From contig JAJEKV010000226.1 of NCBI GenBank assembly GCA_021234155.1, forward strand, positions 310,001 to 374,000: a stretch of DNA of 64,000 nt, written 5' to 3'. The notes under the pieces were generated by a model. It ran no database searches, was not told the DNA's origin, and was given only the letters and a program-made list of their open reading frames with translations. Of this stretch, positions 35,125-45,879 are shown piece by piece. Position 1 is the first letter of the stretch. Every line of letters begins with the position of its first letter. This DNA comes from Isoetes taiwanensis. Lineage: Eukaryota > Streptophyta > Lycopodiopsida > Isoetales > Isoetaceae. A program made the position numbers and the translations under genes.

Positions 35125-36156
35125 GGGTAAAAGCATGCTGTGGTGTATCAAAAACGTGCATTTTGACGCCACATTTTGGCACCACCTTTGTGGTAGAATC
35201 GGGTGGTGCATACCGAAGCGGAGATTGCGGGAGTGCGAATTAATGAGCGTCGATTATTTTGAATTTTATGCCACGTCATTGTCCACCTTTTTGAATTAAA
35301 AAAGAATCACCTCTTCCTCTGTTTTTTTGCCGCTTCTTGCCGATTGAACCCTAATGGAGTCAAAATTGAACGCCACTGGTTACACGATGAAATCTCTCCT
35401 CAAACAAGAGATTGTGCCCCACTAAGATCTAAAGAAGCTTTGGGGTGACAGAGTTCCAAATAAAACTGCTATGTGTATTTTCCCCAAATGTTTTGTTCAA
35501 ACTGCAAAAATTAAGGCATATGTTTTCTTATACGGGTTGAAGAATCGAGCAATGAACAATACAAAGAGTTCATGCAAATTTACAAAAGAATTCTGGGGAA
35601 GCCACATATGGGGGCGGAATGGCTCTCGAACACAGGGGGGCTTATTATCCGCATATATAGGGGGAGGTCATTGGTGGAAGAGCTTCTACCGATTATTATA
35701 AAACTCCCCATGAGAAAGCAGAGGCCAGTTCTTCTAGACCCAAGAGAAAGCATAGGCAAATCCAACGACGAGGGAGGAAAATAGTAAAAGTGACAGGGGA
35801 TGATGAAGATGATAGGGAAAAAACCAAATCAGGTTCCTCTAGACCACACATTCAATCTGAACTCACAATCAAAGCAGTAAAAGCGAGCAATGTTCGAGAC
35901 CAAAATATGCCATTAGGGTATGTTCAATTATTAGTTGTGTTACAATGAAAAAAATCTCAAGCTTGATCTAGTTGTTTCTATCAACACGTAAAAGGTAACA
36001 TCAAATCCACTTCAAGAATCGTGTATGTCTACTACCATTTTGCATCATGTTGGCTGTATTGTCATGTTGTGTCTCTATGATGCCATCGTGGGGCATTTCG
36101 TGCAATGGATGCAGAATGATAGATGAGGTATGTGGTGGTGGTGAGTTGTTGGCATC

Positions 36157-36616
36157 CACCATGTCCCACACCACACCCTACCATCTCCCACCACTACACT
36201 CTACCATCTCCCACCGCCACACCCCACACCACACACCACCACCACACTCCACCACCACCACCACCACCGCCACCACCACCACACTCCACCATCACCACAC
36301 CACACCACCAGACTCCACCATGTCCCACACCACAATCCACCACCACCACACTCCACCACAACCACACCACACCCCACCACCACACCCCACACTCCCACCA
36401 CCACCACACACCACACCCCACCACCACACCCCATCACCACACCCCACCATGTCCCACACCACGGTCCACCACCACCACACACCCCACCACCACCACCACC
36501 ACCAAACCCCACCACCACACCTCACCACCACCACACACACCACCACCACCACCACGCACACACCACCACCACCACACACACCACCACCACCACCACCACC
36601 CCACCACCACCACCTA
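36157..36616. repeat. CAC/CCA microsatellite, ~460 bp
   Basis: Nearly uninterrupted CCA and CAC triplets with a few TCCCACACCAC variants. It probably lies in an intron of the element 3 phosphatase gene. Open frames of His/Pro/Thr here are repeat products. Confidence 0.9.
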
Positions 36617-38140
36617 CAAATGTTGTGTGGTGTGTCTTTATCTATGTTGTGTTGGTGTGTGGTATGTGGTGGTGTAGAGACTACCTTGTGTTGTGTGGTG
36701 TGTGATTGTGGTTTTCCATCAAGACGCGGGCTTACTATGTTAGGAGGCTGACATATACGTAGTGTTTTGTTTTCTGAGACTATGGCGGCGGACTTGTGAA
36801 GGAATGGTTGGCTGCAACATCAAGCTAGGTTTGATAGATGCAAGCAATGATTGCAAGCAAGCGAGGATAGGAAAAATGATATCAAAAGAAAGATTGAGTT
36901 GATGGAGCATAAAGCATCAGAAATTAGAGCTGATTTGGATGGCAATCAATCATGACACAAACCGAAGCGGCGAGAGGGTGTTCGGGTTGTGTTTAACCAA
37001 AGGATGAAGAGCTAAATGGTACAACGGTGTTGCCCGGGCTGAAACAATTAAATAAAGGAATTAACAAACTGAAATTGAGCTAAAGGCATGTGAAGACTTC
37101 TTCTTGAGCTGCTACCTCGAATGCAAAGATTTGAGATTTTTTTTACGGCGTAGTGGTCATGACACTCCTTTAGATCCCGTGACTTCCAATGCTTCCCGAG
37201 GCAGAAGAAGAGGGTGATGAAGGTTGTCCATTTTGTGGGCGTTATGCGAAATGGGAGGGTAAAATGTTGCGGTTGTGATAGCGAATCGTCCATCAAGATA
37301 TCACATTCCATGTCTATCACACCATTTGAGGTAAATATTATCATCTCTAACCGTCGTCTAAAGACTCTATTGATTTTGAATTTGTTTTGCGGACACTCTA
37401 GAACCTGCTGCAGCCCGGTTTGTGGCCACATTATGAGTGAGACATGGCTTTTGGCTTTTTTGGTGTTCGAGTGGTACCACAAGAACCAATAGACACAAGT
37501 AAATCAAAAAGAGGGGTGAAAGCAAGGTTTGGGAAGTCTCGATGCTTGTACTCGGGTCTCTTTCATCCTGGCTTAGTCTCTTCCATCTCGTTTGGCTTAG
37601 TCTCTTTTGCTTGTCTCATTTATTGTATCTAAAAGTGCCCCCGGTATGAGATCGCTTAAATCATTTTAGGGGCACTTTAGATATATATAAACGAGGAACA
37701 TCAAAAAAAGAGTAAAAAGCCCTGATCGCGTGACTCTCTTGAATGGTTGTCAACTCACGGGCTTGATATTGTTCCTTTGCAAACAATATAGATTATTTTG
37801 CAAACAAGTGCCTTAACTAATGTTTCTTGATGTTGTCACGGGTCTATTGACTTAGTGTTTTGCGAGTGCAGAAATTTGAGACCCACAATTTGCATGTTGT
37901 CACGAGGTCCATGAGTTATCCACGCCTCGATGGGTTATGAGGCGCAAGATACCTCGGTTGTACCTAGAATTCACCCCATTTGATATTCCTAAGTCAATCC
38001 TTACCGGCCGACGGCGTGGAGACTCCAAAACGAAATTTGGATAGTCAATCGAATTGGTCGTATCAAGTAAGTACCGATGCCACATACATGATTTATTTTT
38101 TTGTATTTTTCTGTGGTCTTCCTCATTTCAATTATGTTGC
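36617..38140 (+). other. Decayed middle of the element 3 phosphatase gene
   Basis: Contains the coiled-coil block and the CPFCG block described with the phosphatase gene. The part at 37500-38000 has no recognisable coding sequence. Confidence 0.4.
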
Positions 38141-38250
38141 AGAGATAAATGCTACTGCAACTGGAAGCCATCACGAAGAGATTCCTAGTGCATCTGATTT
38201 AGGGGGGAAAATTAATTCCCTTGAGATTCATTCTGTACGGGGTCCTTCAC

Positions 38251-38255
38251 CAGAA
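38251..38255. repeat. 5-bp target duplication, left of copia
   Basis: CAGAA, repeated exactly at 43646-43650. Confidence 0.9.
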
Positions 38256-38752
38256 TGTTGGAATCAAAGACTTTTGAGTCCGGGAATTGAACCCAGAGGA
38301 AAAACCAGACACAATCTTCTCCCTTAATCTTCCTTTAAATCCACAAAGGATTTACCTGTTCAAACCGAATTAAGACCCACAAAGGATTCCACACAGGACT
38401 AAACTATAATATCACAAAGAACTGAAATATTATCACACAGAATCGGACTCTGCCTTTTACTACAGAAACCATTAAATAGCAAAAGATCAGCTTATCAACC
38501 TGCTCCAGCACCAAATCCGGCAGCATATAGGAGCTCCAAGATCGGATTCCAAGAACAGAACCTTCACCGAGATCCGGCCCAAAATCTCCGCGTCGTAAGG
38601 CGTTCTGTTTTCAAAAACCCTTGAACTGTTCACCTGTACATTTTCGTCTACCTTTTTCCCTTTTTTATATTTTTCTTCCATGCAAAATCCATGTCTAAAT
38701 GCTAACCAGGTGTATTGATCAAATGCCACCACTTAGGCATGTAATTCCAACA
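38256..38752 (-). repeat. Copia 3' LTR
   Basis: 497 bp with TGTTGGAAT/ATTCCAACA ends. It precedes the polypurine tract at 38753-38763 and is homologous to 43147-43645. Confidence 0.95.
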
Positions 38753-38767
38753 ATCTCCCCCTCATGC

Positions 38768-41216
38768 CTAAGTGGTAATGTTTCCAATATCTTCTATTCC
38801 TAAATCCTTTTGAAATACCATAAATTTAGATTCTGATAAAGCTTTTGTAAGAATGTCAGCACACTGTACCTCAGTAGGTCTATACAAGACGTTTATTTCT
38901 CCATTCTTCACTTGATCACGTACAAAGTGATTGTGTAGCTCAATATGCTTTGTTCTTTCATGTAAGACTGGATTCTTAGTCATGGCAATACAACTTGTAC
39001 TATCACAATATAATGGAGTTGATCCTGGCAACAGTTTTTTCCCATGTGGTTTTTAATCTGGGCCATGGTGATTATACTTTATTTTGTTTGTAAGGGCTTC
39101 GGTCCATGTTCTGGTTAGGGACTTCGGTCCTGCTTTGTACTTGGGTCCCATAACCCGATTGGGTTCCGCGGACGTTAAAAATTTCTTCCTTCCTTCCTTC
39201 TTGAATAATTCCTAACTCTGCTAGAAGTCGTCTAAGCCAGACAATTTCTCTAGATGCAAGAACAACTTCTTTGCATATTAAACCTGGCGTGGAAAGCGCA
39301 ATAGAGGGTTGTTTCTTACTTTTCCAAGAAATAGCAGACCCTCCTAGCAAGCAGACATATCCCGACCTTGATCTGCGAGTGTCTTAATCACCGTGCAATC
39401 TTATACCATGTTCACGTCTGAATACAAGACCATAATTCTGAGTGCCTTTCAAAAATCTTAAAATACGTTTTGCGCATTTCCAGTGGCCCTCACCAGGATT
39501 ATTTAAAAAATTGGCTTAACACATTTACTCCATATGAAATATCAGGACGTGTACAATTTGATACATATTGAAGACATCCAATAAGCTCTCTATAAGGCCG
39601 ATTCATCATGATATGCTCTTCTTCTTTTGTTTTGGGACACATCTCGTGAGGTGATTCTTTGCCGATTTTGCTCTTGGAGTGCTTCTGAGCTTACACTCTA
39701 TCATTCCAAATCTTTTTAAGCATGCCTAAAATATTTAGTTTTGAGTAATAGCTATAAATCCCTTCTCTTTATCTCTATAAATTTCCATACCTAATAATTT
39801 GTTTAAGTTCTCCCAAGTCCGACATTTGAAATCTTTCCTTTAGAATATCTTTGCAATGATTTAAGCAACCAATATCATTAGCGACCATTACGCAATCATC
39901 TACATAAACTGCAATTATGCAAAAGCATTCATCTTTCCTATAGATATAGACATTTCCATCCATATTTAATTTTCAAACCCATGCGTTTTCAAATGATTGT
40001 CAATACATACATACCCTTGACGTGGAGCTTGCCTTAGGCCATACATATACGCAATTTCCACACCTTATCTCAAATCAACCCGGTATCCGGAGGCTGCTCC
40101 ATATAAATTTCTTCATCCAAGTCTGCATTGAGAAATGCCGTGCAAACATCCATATGATGCAACTCTAAGTTGTGCATGTTAGCAGTAGCCATAATTGCCC
40201 TGACACTTGTTAATTTAACAATTGGGGAGAAAGTTTCATCATAATCAATACCTTCTTTTTGAGTAAACCCTTTCGCCACCAGTTTGGCTTTAAATTTCAC
40301 GAGTTTGCCCATCCGCATTTTGTTTAATTCTAAAAATCCATTTATTTCCAACAACATTTCTGTTAGTAGGTCTGTCAACCAGTTTATACGTTCCTGTACG
40401 TTCAAAAGAGCTTAACTCTGCATTCATTGCATCCTTCCATTTCTCGGAATCTAGACTTTCTATGGCTTCATTATAGTTGCTTGGAGTATCAATTTCTAAC
40501 AGACATACATAGGGGGAATTACCTGTTCACCTTCCTCTCTTTCTTACGTTTTGTTCAATGACGCTTTTCCTAGTACTTCTTCCCGTCTCATCTCTTCCAT
40601 ATTGTGAAGTATCAAAAGATATCCCCTCTTTAAGTAATTCAGCTTCAGTCCTTCTCCTACGTCTTATTGTCTCTGGAGCTGGTTCCATTTCGTTATCAGT
40701 ATGCTCAGACAACCCTTCCTGTTCAGCTTCTTCTTCTGCTTGATTGACAATTTCTCTTTCATCCTCATCATCAAAATAATCTATCGGTTCCCAGTTAACA
40801 TCTTTCTCTGCATCTTTATCTGCATCTCGATCCTGTTTATTAGTACTTAAAAGTCGATCTTTGTATAATAAATTTTCAAAGAAAATGACATCTCGACTTA
40901 TAATCACTGTCTTTTTATTTGGATCATAGAGCCTATACCCTTTTGATTTCTTATCGTATCCAACAAAATATGTTTCTTTACTTCTATCATCCAATTTTGA
41001 TATATTATCACCTATTACCTTTGAATATGCTAAACAACCAAAAGCTTTAAAGTCTTTTACCGATTGACGTTTGCCGGTCCATAACTCATCTGGAATCTGA
41101 CCATTTAAGGCTTTGCTTGAGATCTTATTTTGAATATAGAACGCGGTATTTACAGCTTCTGCCCATAAAAATTTTGGAAGACCTGCATGCTTTAACATAG
41201 CTCGAGCTGCTTCCAT
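38768..41216 (-). pseudogene. pol: Copia pol: integrase C-terminus, reverse transcriptase, RNase H
   Basis: Reading down the minus strand: integrase C-terminal region with FLWAEAVNTAFYIQNKI and GCLAYSKV (40860-41216), an acidic linker, then RT (40070-40405) with AKLVAKGFTQKEGIDYDETF and MDVCTAFLNADLDEEIYMEQ. The YVDD box is in IIAVYVDDCVMVAND (about 39890-39930). RNase H is at 38768-39350 with ISWKSKKQPSIALST, CDSTSCIAMTKNP and HIELHNHFVRDQVKNGEI. Frames are broken at about 40405, 40060 and 39770, and about 40 bp between 39031 and 39072 are unrelated. It is not functional. Confidence 0.9.
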
Positions 41217-43032
41217 TACCGTTCGATTCTTTCTTTCAGAGACACCGTTACTGCTTTGAGGAGTACCCTCGCAAGTTAATTGCCTTTTGATTCCACGCTT
41301 CTAAACAAAATCTTTTAAACTTATTTGATAAAATTACTCTCCCCTCTCTCGATCTTAAACATTTTAATTTAGCTTTTGTTTCACGTTTTATACGCAAGAT
41401 AGGCTTTAAACGAGTCGAACACTTGACTTTTATGAGCTAAGAAGTACCACTTAGCTTTTTTTGTATAGTCATCAATAAATGACACAAAATAATATTTTCC
41501 ACCAACACTTCTAACTCTCATAGGCCCACATACATCCGAATGCACTAGAGCTAATTTTTCATTTACTCGTTCACCCTTCAAGGGAAAAGGCTTTCTACTT
41601 TGTTTGCCCAACATACAACCATGACCGCAGGCGTTTTCCTCACTATTATCTATAAAGTCCAAACCATCCAATAGCTTGTGTTTTCTCATAAAAATTATAT
41701 TTTTCAAGTTAGGTGTGGCCTAATCTTTGATGCCATAATTCCATAGAGTTTTCCTTTCCAACTTCACTTGATAAAATGTTTATACTTCTAGGACAAAGCT
41801 CAAAACGATTTCCAATTCTTCTTGCATACAATACTATTTTTCCATTATCATGAACTATGCACATGTGCTTGTCAAACAAGACTTTATAATTTTTATCAAC
41901 TAAATCTGCTACAGAGATTAAGTTTTTTATCATCCCCAATACGCACAATACATTATTAATGGTAATGATTTTTTTCCATCTTCTCCCTCGAGTTCTAACA
42001 CACCACAAGCTTCTACATTTTGTTTTTCTCCATTAGCCATACGCACACATCTGAGCTTACTAGTTTCAAGCTTTCTTAATATCTGCGCACTTTGCATCAC
42101 GGATTTTTCAGCTCCAGAATCTATAACCACGGGGTTAGAAATATTTTCATGACATAAATTTGACAAAACATATGACTTTACCTCCTCCTCAGGAATTTCT
42201 TCTGATACAGAACCTATAGTTGGCTTTGAAAAGGTAACACTCCTGGACGCACCTCTACTAGAAGACCCCCTAAAGCTTCCACGTCCTCTTCCCCTTTTTG
42301 TACACATATTGGCTAGATGGCCAGCTCCTCCACAAGCATAGCATGAACGGCCTCTGATTCTAGTACAATTTGGCTTTATATGTCCAATTTCTCCACATCC
42401 ATAACACGTTACATCCTTACTTCTGCCTCTTCCTCTCCCAAAATATAAAATATTATCTCCCCCTTGATCATAATTTCTTCTTGCCTCTCTTTGTGTAATT
42501 TCAGTCCTTGCAATACTTATAGCTTCTTCTTTAGTTCTAGCCATCGATGCGAATCAAAGATGCAATATTTTCATCATATCGCGCAAAAATACATCGAGAT
42601 ATAAAGAATTTTTGATTGAGCGAGAAGAGGTGCGACACCTTCTAAATCCATAAATATTCCTTCCATTTTATCAAATAACTCAACTAGATCTTGACCACTT
42701 TCATATTTCAACATTCTTAGTTCTTGTTCCAATTTATGTCTACGAGATGCGGTTAACTGTTCAAATTCATTTAACAAATACGCCACATATCTCGATGGAT
42801 CCATATTATGAATTGAAGCTATAATACCATAACCAAGCTTGGAAATGATAATACCTTTTGCTTGAGCTAAATCTTTTTGCGGCGACCTTTGCGACCTTTC
42901 TTTGGTCTGCGGCAGACCTTTTGCCGATTCTGCGGCTTCATTCTTCATAGTTACACGCCTTTGCTTTCGGTTTACGTGAGAGGGCCGGACCAAATCCCAC
43001 AGCCCCGCTTCCAAAGCTTTCTCAACTTTCAT
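41217..43032 (-). pseudogene. gag: Copia gag, protease and integrase core
   Basis: Gag (42574-43032) has YVAYLLNEFEQLTASRRHKL. The next part (41930-42544) has two zinc knuckles, CYGCGEIGHIKPNC and CYACGGAGHLANMC, and the protease motif VVIDSGAEKSVM. The pre-integrase block FELCP and LWHQRLGHT follows. The integrase core (41381-41707) shows LVHSDVCGPM and SFIDDYTKKAKWYF; the later SDxGGE region near 41350 is damaged (RSREGG). Several frameshifts. Confidence 0.9.
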
Positions 43033-43146
43033 CTTCCATGCTTGAAAACCGAGCCTCCTTTATACACCTTAGCGTCGACTAGAATAGAAGCGACAATCTT
43101 ATTAGATGCCATCTCCCTTTTAGACTCAACTTGCTCACGATGCGGA

Positions 43147-43645
43147 TGTTGGAATCAAAGACTTTTTGAGTCAGGAATTGAACCCGGAGGAAAAACCAGA
43201 CACAATCTTCTCCCTTAATCTTCCTTTAAATCCACAAAGGATTTACTGTTTTCAAAGCAATTAAGACCCACAAAGGATTCCACGAGGATTCGAACTATAA
43301 TATCACAAAGAACTGAAATATTATCACACAGAATCGGACTCTGCCTTTTACTACAGAAACCATTAAATAGCAAAAGATCAGCTTATCAACCTGCTCCAAA
43401 GACCAAATCCGGTGACATATAGGGCTCAAGATGGGATTGAAATGAATGGACAGGCTTCACTAGATCCGGCCCAAAAATCTCACGTCGGCCGCGTTCCTGT
43501 TTTTCAAAAACCCTTGAACTGTTCACCTGTACATTTTCTTCTACCTTTTCCCTTTTTTTATATTTTTCTTCCATGCAAAATCCATGTCTAAATGCTAACC
43601 AGGTGTATTGATCAAATGCCACCACTTAGGCATGTAATTCCAACA
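43147..43645 (-). repeat. Copia 5' LTR
   Basis: 499 bp, homologous to 38256-38752. On the minus strand the next bases (about 43130-43143) include ATCGTGAGCA, a degenerate form of the usual initiator tRNA-Met primer site. Confidence 0.95.
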
Positions 43646-43650
43646 CAGAA
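43646..43650. repeat. 5-bp target duplication, right of copia
   Basis: CAGAA, identical to 38251-38255. Confidence 0.9.
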
Positions 43651-44400
43651 AAAAGTTTTGGTGCTGAATATGAGCCAAATGCGGATGCAGGTAATGAAGT
43701 TGACAAAAAACCCGGATCTGGACAAGATGCGGGTGCGCTCAACGAGTCCAATACAACCTCAACCAACAAAAACCAAGAGGTTAAGCGAAATTCTCCTTGT
43801 TTACGGATTTTAATGGGGTTTTAGGCAAGTTTTATGACTTGAAAAGAGGATCCTGCATCGGTAGGAGCAGTGACCATCCGTAAATTGAACCATCAAAGTT
43901 CGAGTTTCGTGCCTGGATTTCAGGAGTTCTTAGAATGGTGTTTTTCAAAATTTGAGATTGCATTGTGGTCCAGCATGGCTAAGAGTAATGTTGACTTGTT
44001 GTGAGAAAGTTGATAGGAATATAAGGGCGATTTCTTTTTATTTGGAATGGGATGATCGCACCAACACAAAAATAAAAAAGTGGTTAATAAGCCAATTTTC
44101 CTTAAGGATCATCCAAAGTGTACGTGAAATTTTGGAGATACGGGTGACAAACACATTGTTGATAGATGACGAGATATAAGGGTTCGCCAACCACCGAACA
44201 CAATGATATGTCCAAATAGTTTTGCTCCCGACGGGTTGGATTCCAATTTCTTTTTGAGCAACTCAAACCATGGTGGAGGGACTTAATTAAGGTTTGAGAA
44301 AGTGTGTCGAACTATGTGAAGGAACATCAAATGTGGAACATGTGGGATTCAAGAGTCGGCGCAACTTGCATGAAAATGCTCGACAAGTATTTTCATAAAT

Positions 44401-45879
44401 GAATCTTGTAAAACTCTTTGAAAGTCAATATAAGTAAAAAAATTTCTATGATATGTGTTGTACTTTTTACGGATTGTGAGCAAATGTTCTCGTGTGTGTT
44501 TAGAACTAGAGATGATAGAGCTTCTAGCGGTCGACTATCTAAAGCCAAATACACATCCGGAAGTGGTGCCGAGTGGGCCCCGGCGTCGTGATTAGCTCCA
44601 CCAGACATCAAAAATTTTGGAAGGCGATACGCAGTGGTTCAATGATCAATTGATCCTCCTCTTCTCAAGGTGATACTTTCATCTGATTTGTGATCATCAG
44701 GATTGTGCGGATGATATGCATATGTTCTCGGATACATGGAATACTACTTGATTCTCAAGGAATGAGCCATCCCTTTCATTTCTTTGACCCTCTTTTCACT
44801 CGACATTGTCCAAGGACACAAATAGTTACAAAACAATAAGGAAACATGTGAATCGGATAAGTGCGATTACATGTTTTTGCTCGCTTGTGATGGACATCAG
44901 CGAACCTTTTTTCGATTGTAAAGCCGCGGCGTGTCGCCTGAGAGATATAAACCGGGGATATATCACTTTAATAGCTCGGGCTTGCATGGCGGAAAGCGGA
45001 CATGTTGAGGCGTTAGTGCTTGCTCATTGCATTTTGTTGTTGTGGCACAATGACAACAAACTTTGAGTCTGAGTTCACGGAATTGCTTGGACACAATAAT
45101 TTCAGCTTTACAACCTCGGATGTTGTGAAAATTTCGAGCGCCTCTTCAAACCGATGGTCATTCATGTGGCCAGCCTGGGTATGTTAGTTTATGCACAAAT
45201 TTGTGAGGGGTACTTAAAAGGAGTGAATATATTGTTGCCTGATCTAGTAAGTCAACTTAAATGCAGCAGACAAACCAAACTCTGTTATTGACAAAGTGTG
45301 GTTAGCTCGGGGTTGTGGACATTTCAGACCGGGATCTAGTTGATGTTAGAGTGTTCATGCTTGAAGTTTTAAGATTAGAAGCAACAAAGTTTGGGCGAGA
45401 GGAACATATGTATTGGGAAGTATGTAGGTGCATGAGTCACCTGGTACTTAAATCCTTTGATATCTTTCTTATGTACATAATTGTTATTGTAACCTCGATT
45501 CATTTCAATGAAAATTCATATTCAATTCATCTCACAAACAAAGGAATCAAGTGTTCCAGGAAGAATTCAAATCTTCAAAAGAAATCAAGACAAACTCATT
45601 TTTTCACGGTGAAGCACAAGACTTCACATGAGTTCCGAAAAATACGAGAATGGTTTTACATTTCATCATCATCGAAAGAACCGGGTAAATTTCGTAAAAT
45701 TTTCTCCTCATCTAAAGGATCCAGCCTATATCAAATCCTGCTTTGGCGTTTAGTTGGTGGCATGTGAAGTCGATTGCGGATACGTGTTGTGAATACTATG
45801 CCTAAAGGCGTCTTTCTTTGCAAAGATCATAGGCGATGGTTGATCTTGTGCCCTTCTTGTAATACATACCTTCTATGAC
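44401..45879. other. Region between the two convergent genes of element 3
   Basis: No clear gene. The 3' ends of the phosphatase and transposase genes must lie at its margins. The equivalent gap in element 1 (16106-16912) is also AT-rich and empty. Confidence 0.35.

Larger units (their letters stand above)
38256..43645 (-). mobile_element. Ty1/copia retrotransposon, complete but decayed
   Basis: LTRs of 497 bp (38256-38752) and 499 bp (43147-43645) start TGTTGGAATCAAAG and end TAATTCCAACA. They are flanked by CAGAA duplications. A polypurine tract, GAGGGGGAGAT on the minus strand, lies next to the left LTR, so coding is on the minus strand. Gag, protease, integrase, RT and RNase H are found in copia order. 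The LTRs differ by many substitutions and short replaced blocks, so the insertion is old. It lies within the acidic linker of the element 3 phosphatase gene. Confidence 0.95.
35354..44400 (+). pseudogene. Coiled-coil plus FCP1/NIF-like HAD phosphatase (element 3 cargo), split by copia
   Basis: A short first frame starts at the ATG at 35354. A splice-donor-like GAG|GTATGT at about 36128 begins a stretch with the CAC microsatellite. At about 36850-36950 comes a coiled-coil block (KRKIELMEHKASEIRADLDG), then CPFCGRYAKWEGK (about 37215). An acidic linker begins after an acceptor at about 38141 and is cut at 38255 by a copia element; it resumes at 43651. The phosphatase domain follows: motif I as DFNGVLG (about 43806-43830, second acid replaced by Asn), FQEFLEWCFSKFEIALWSSM (about 43918-43980), and NTLLIDDE (about 44150-44175). 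Stops and frame changes show it is a pseudogene. Domain order equals that of the element 1 gene. Confidence 0.65.

Noticed and set aside
36123..36751. Long His/Pro/Thr-rich and Gly/Trp/Val-rich proteins at 36-37 kb and 47.5-48.3 kb
   Set aside because: They are translations of CAC/GTG triplet tracts in every frame and have no gene structure.
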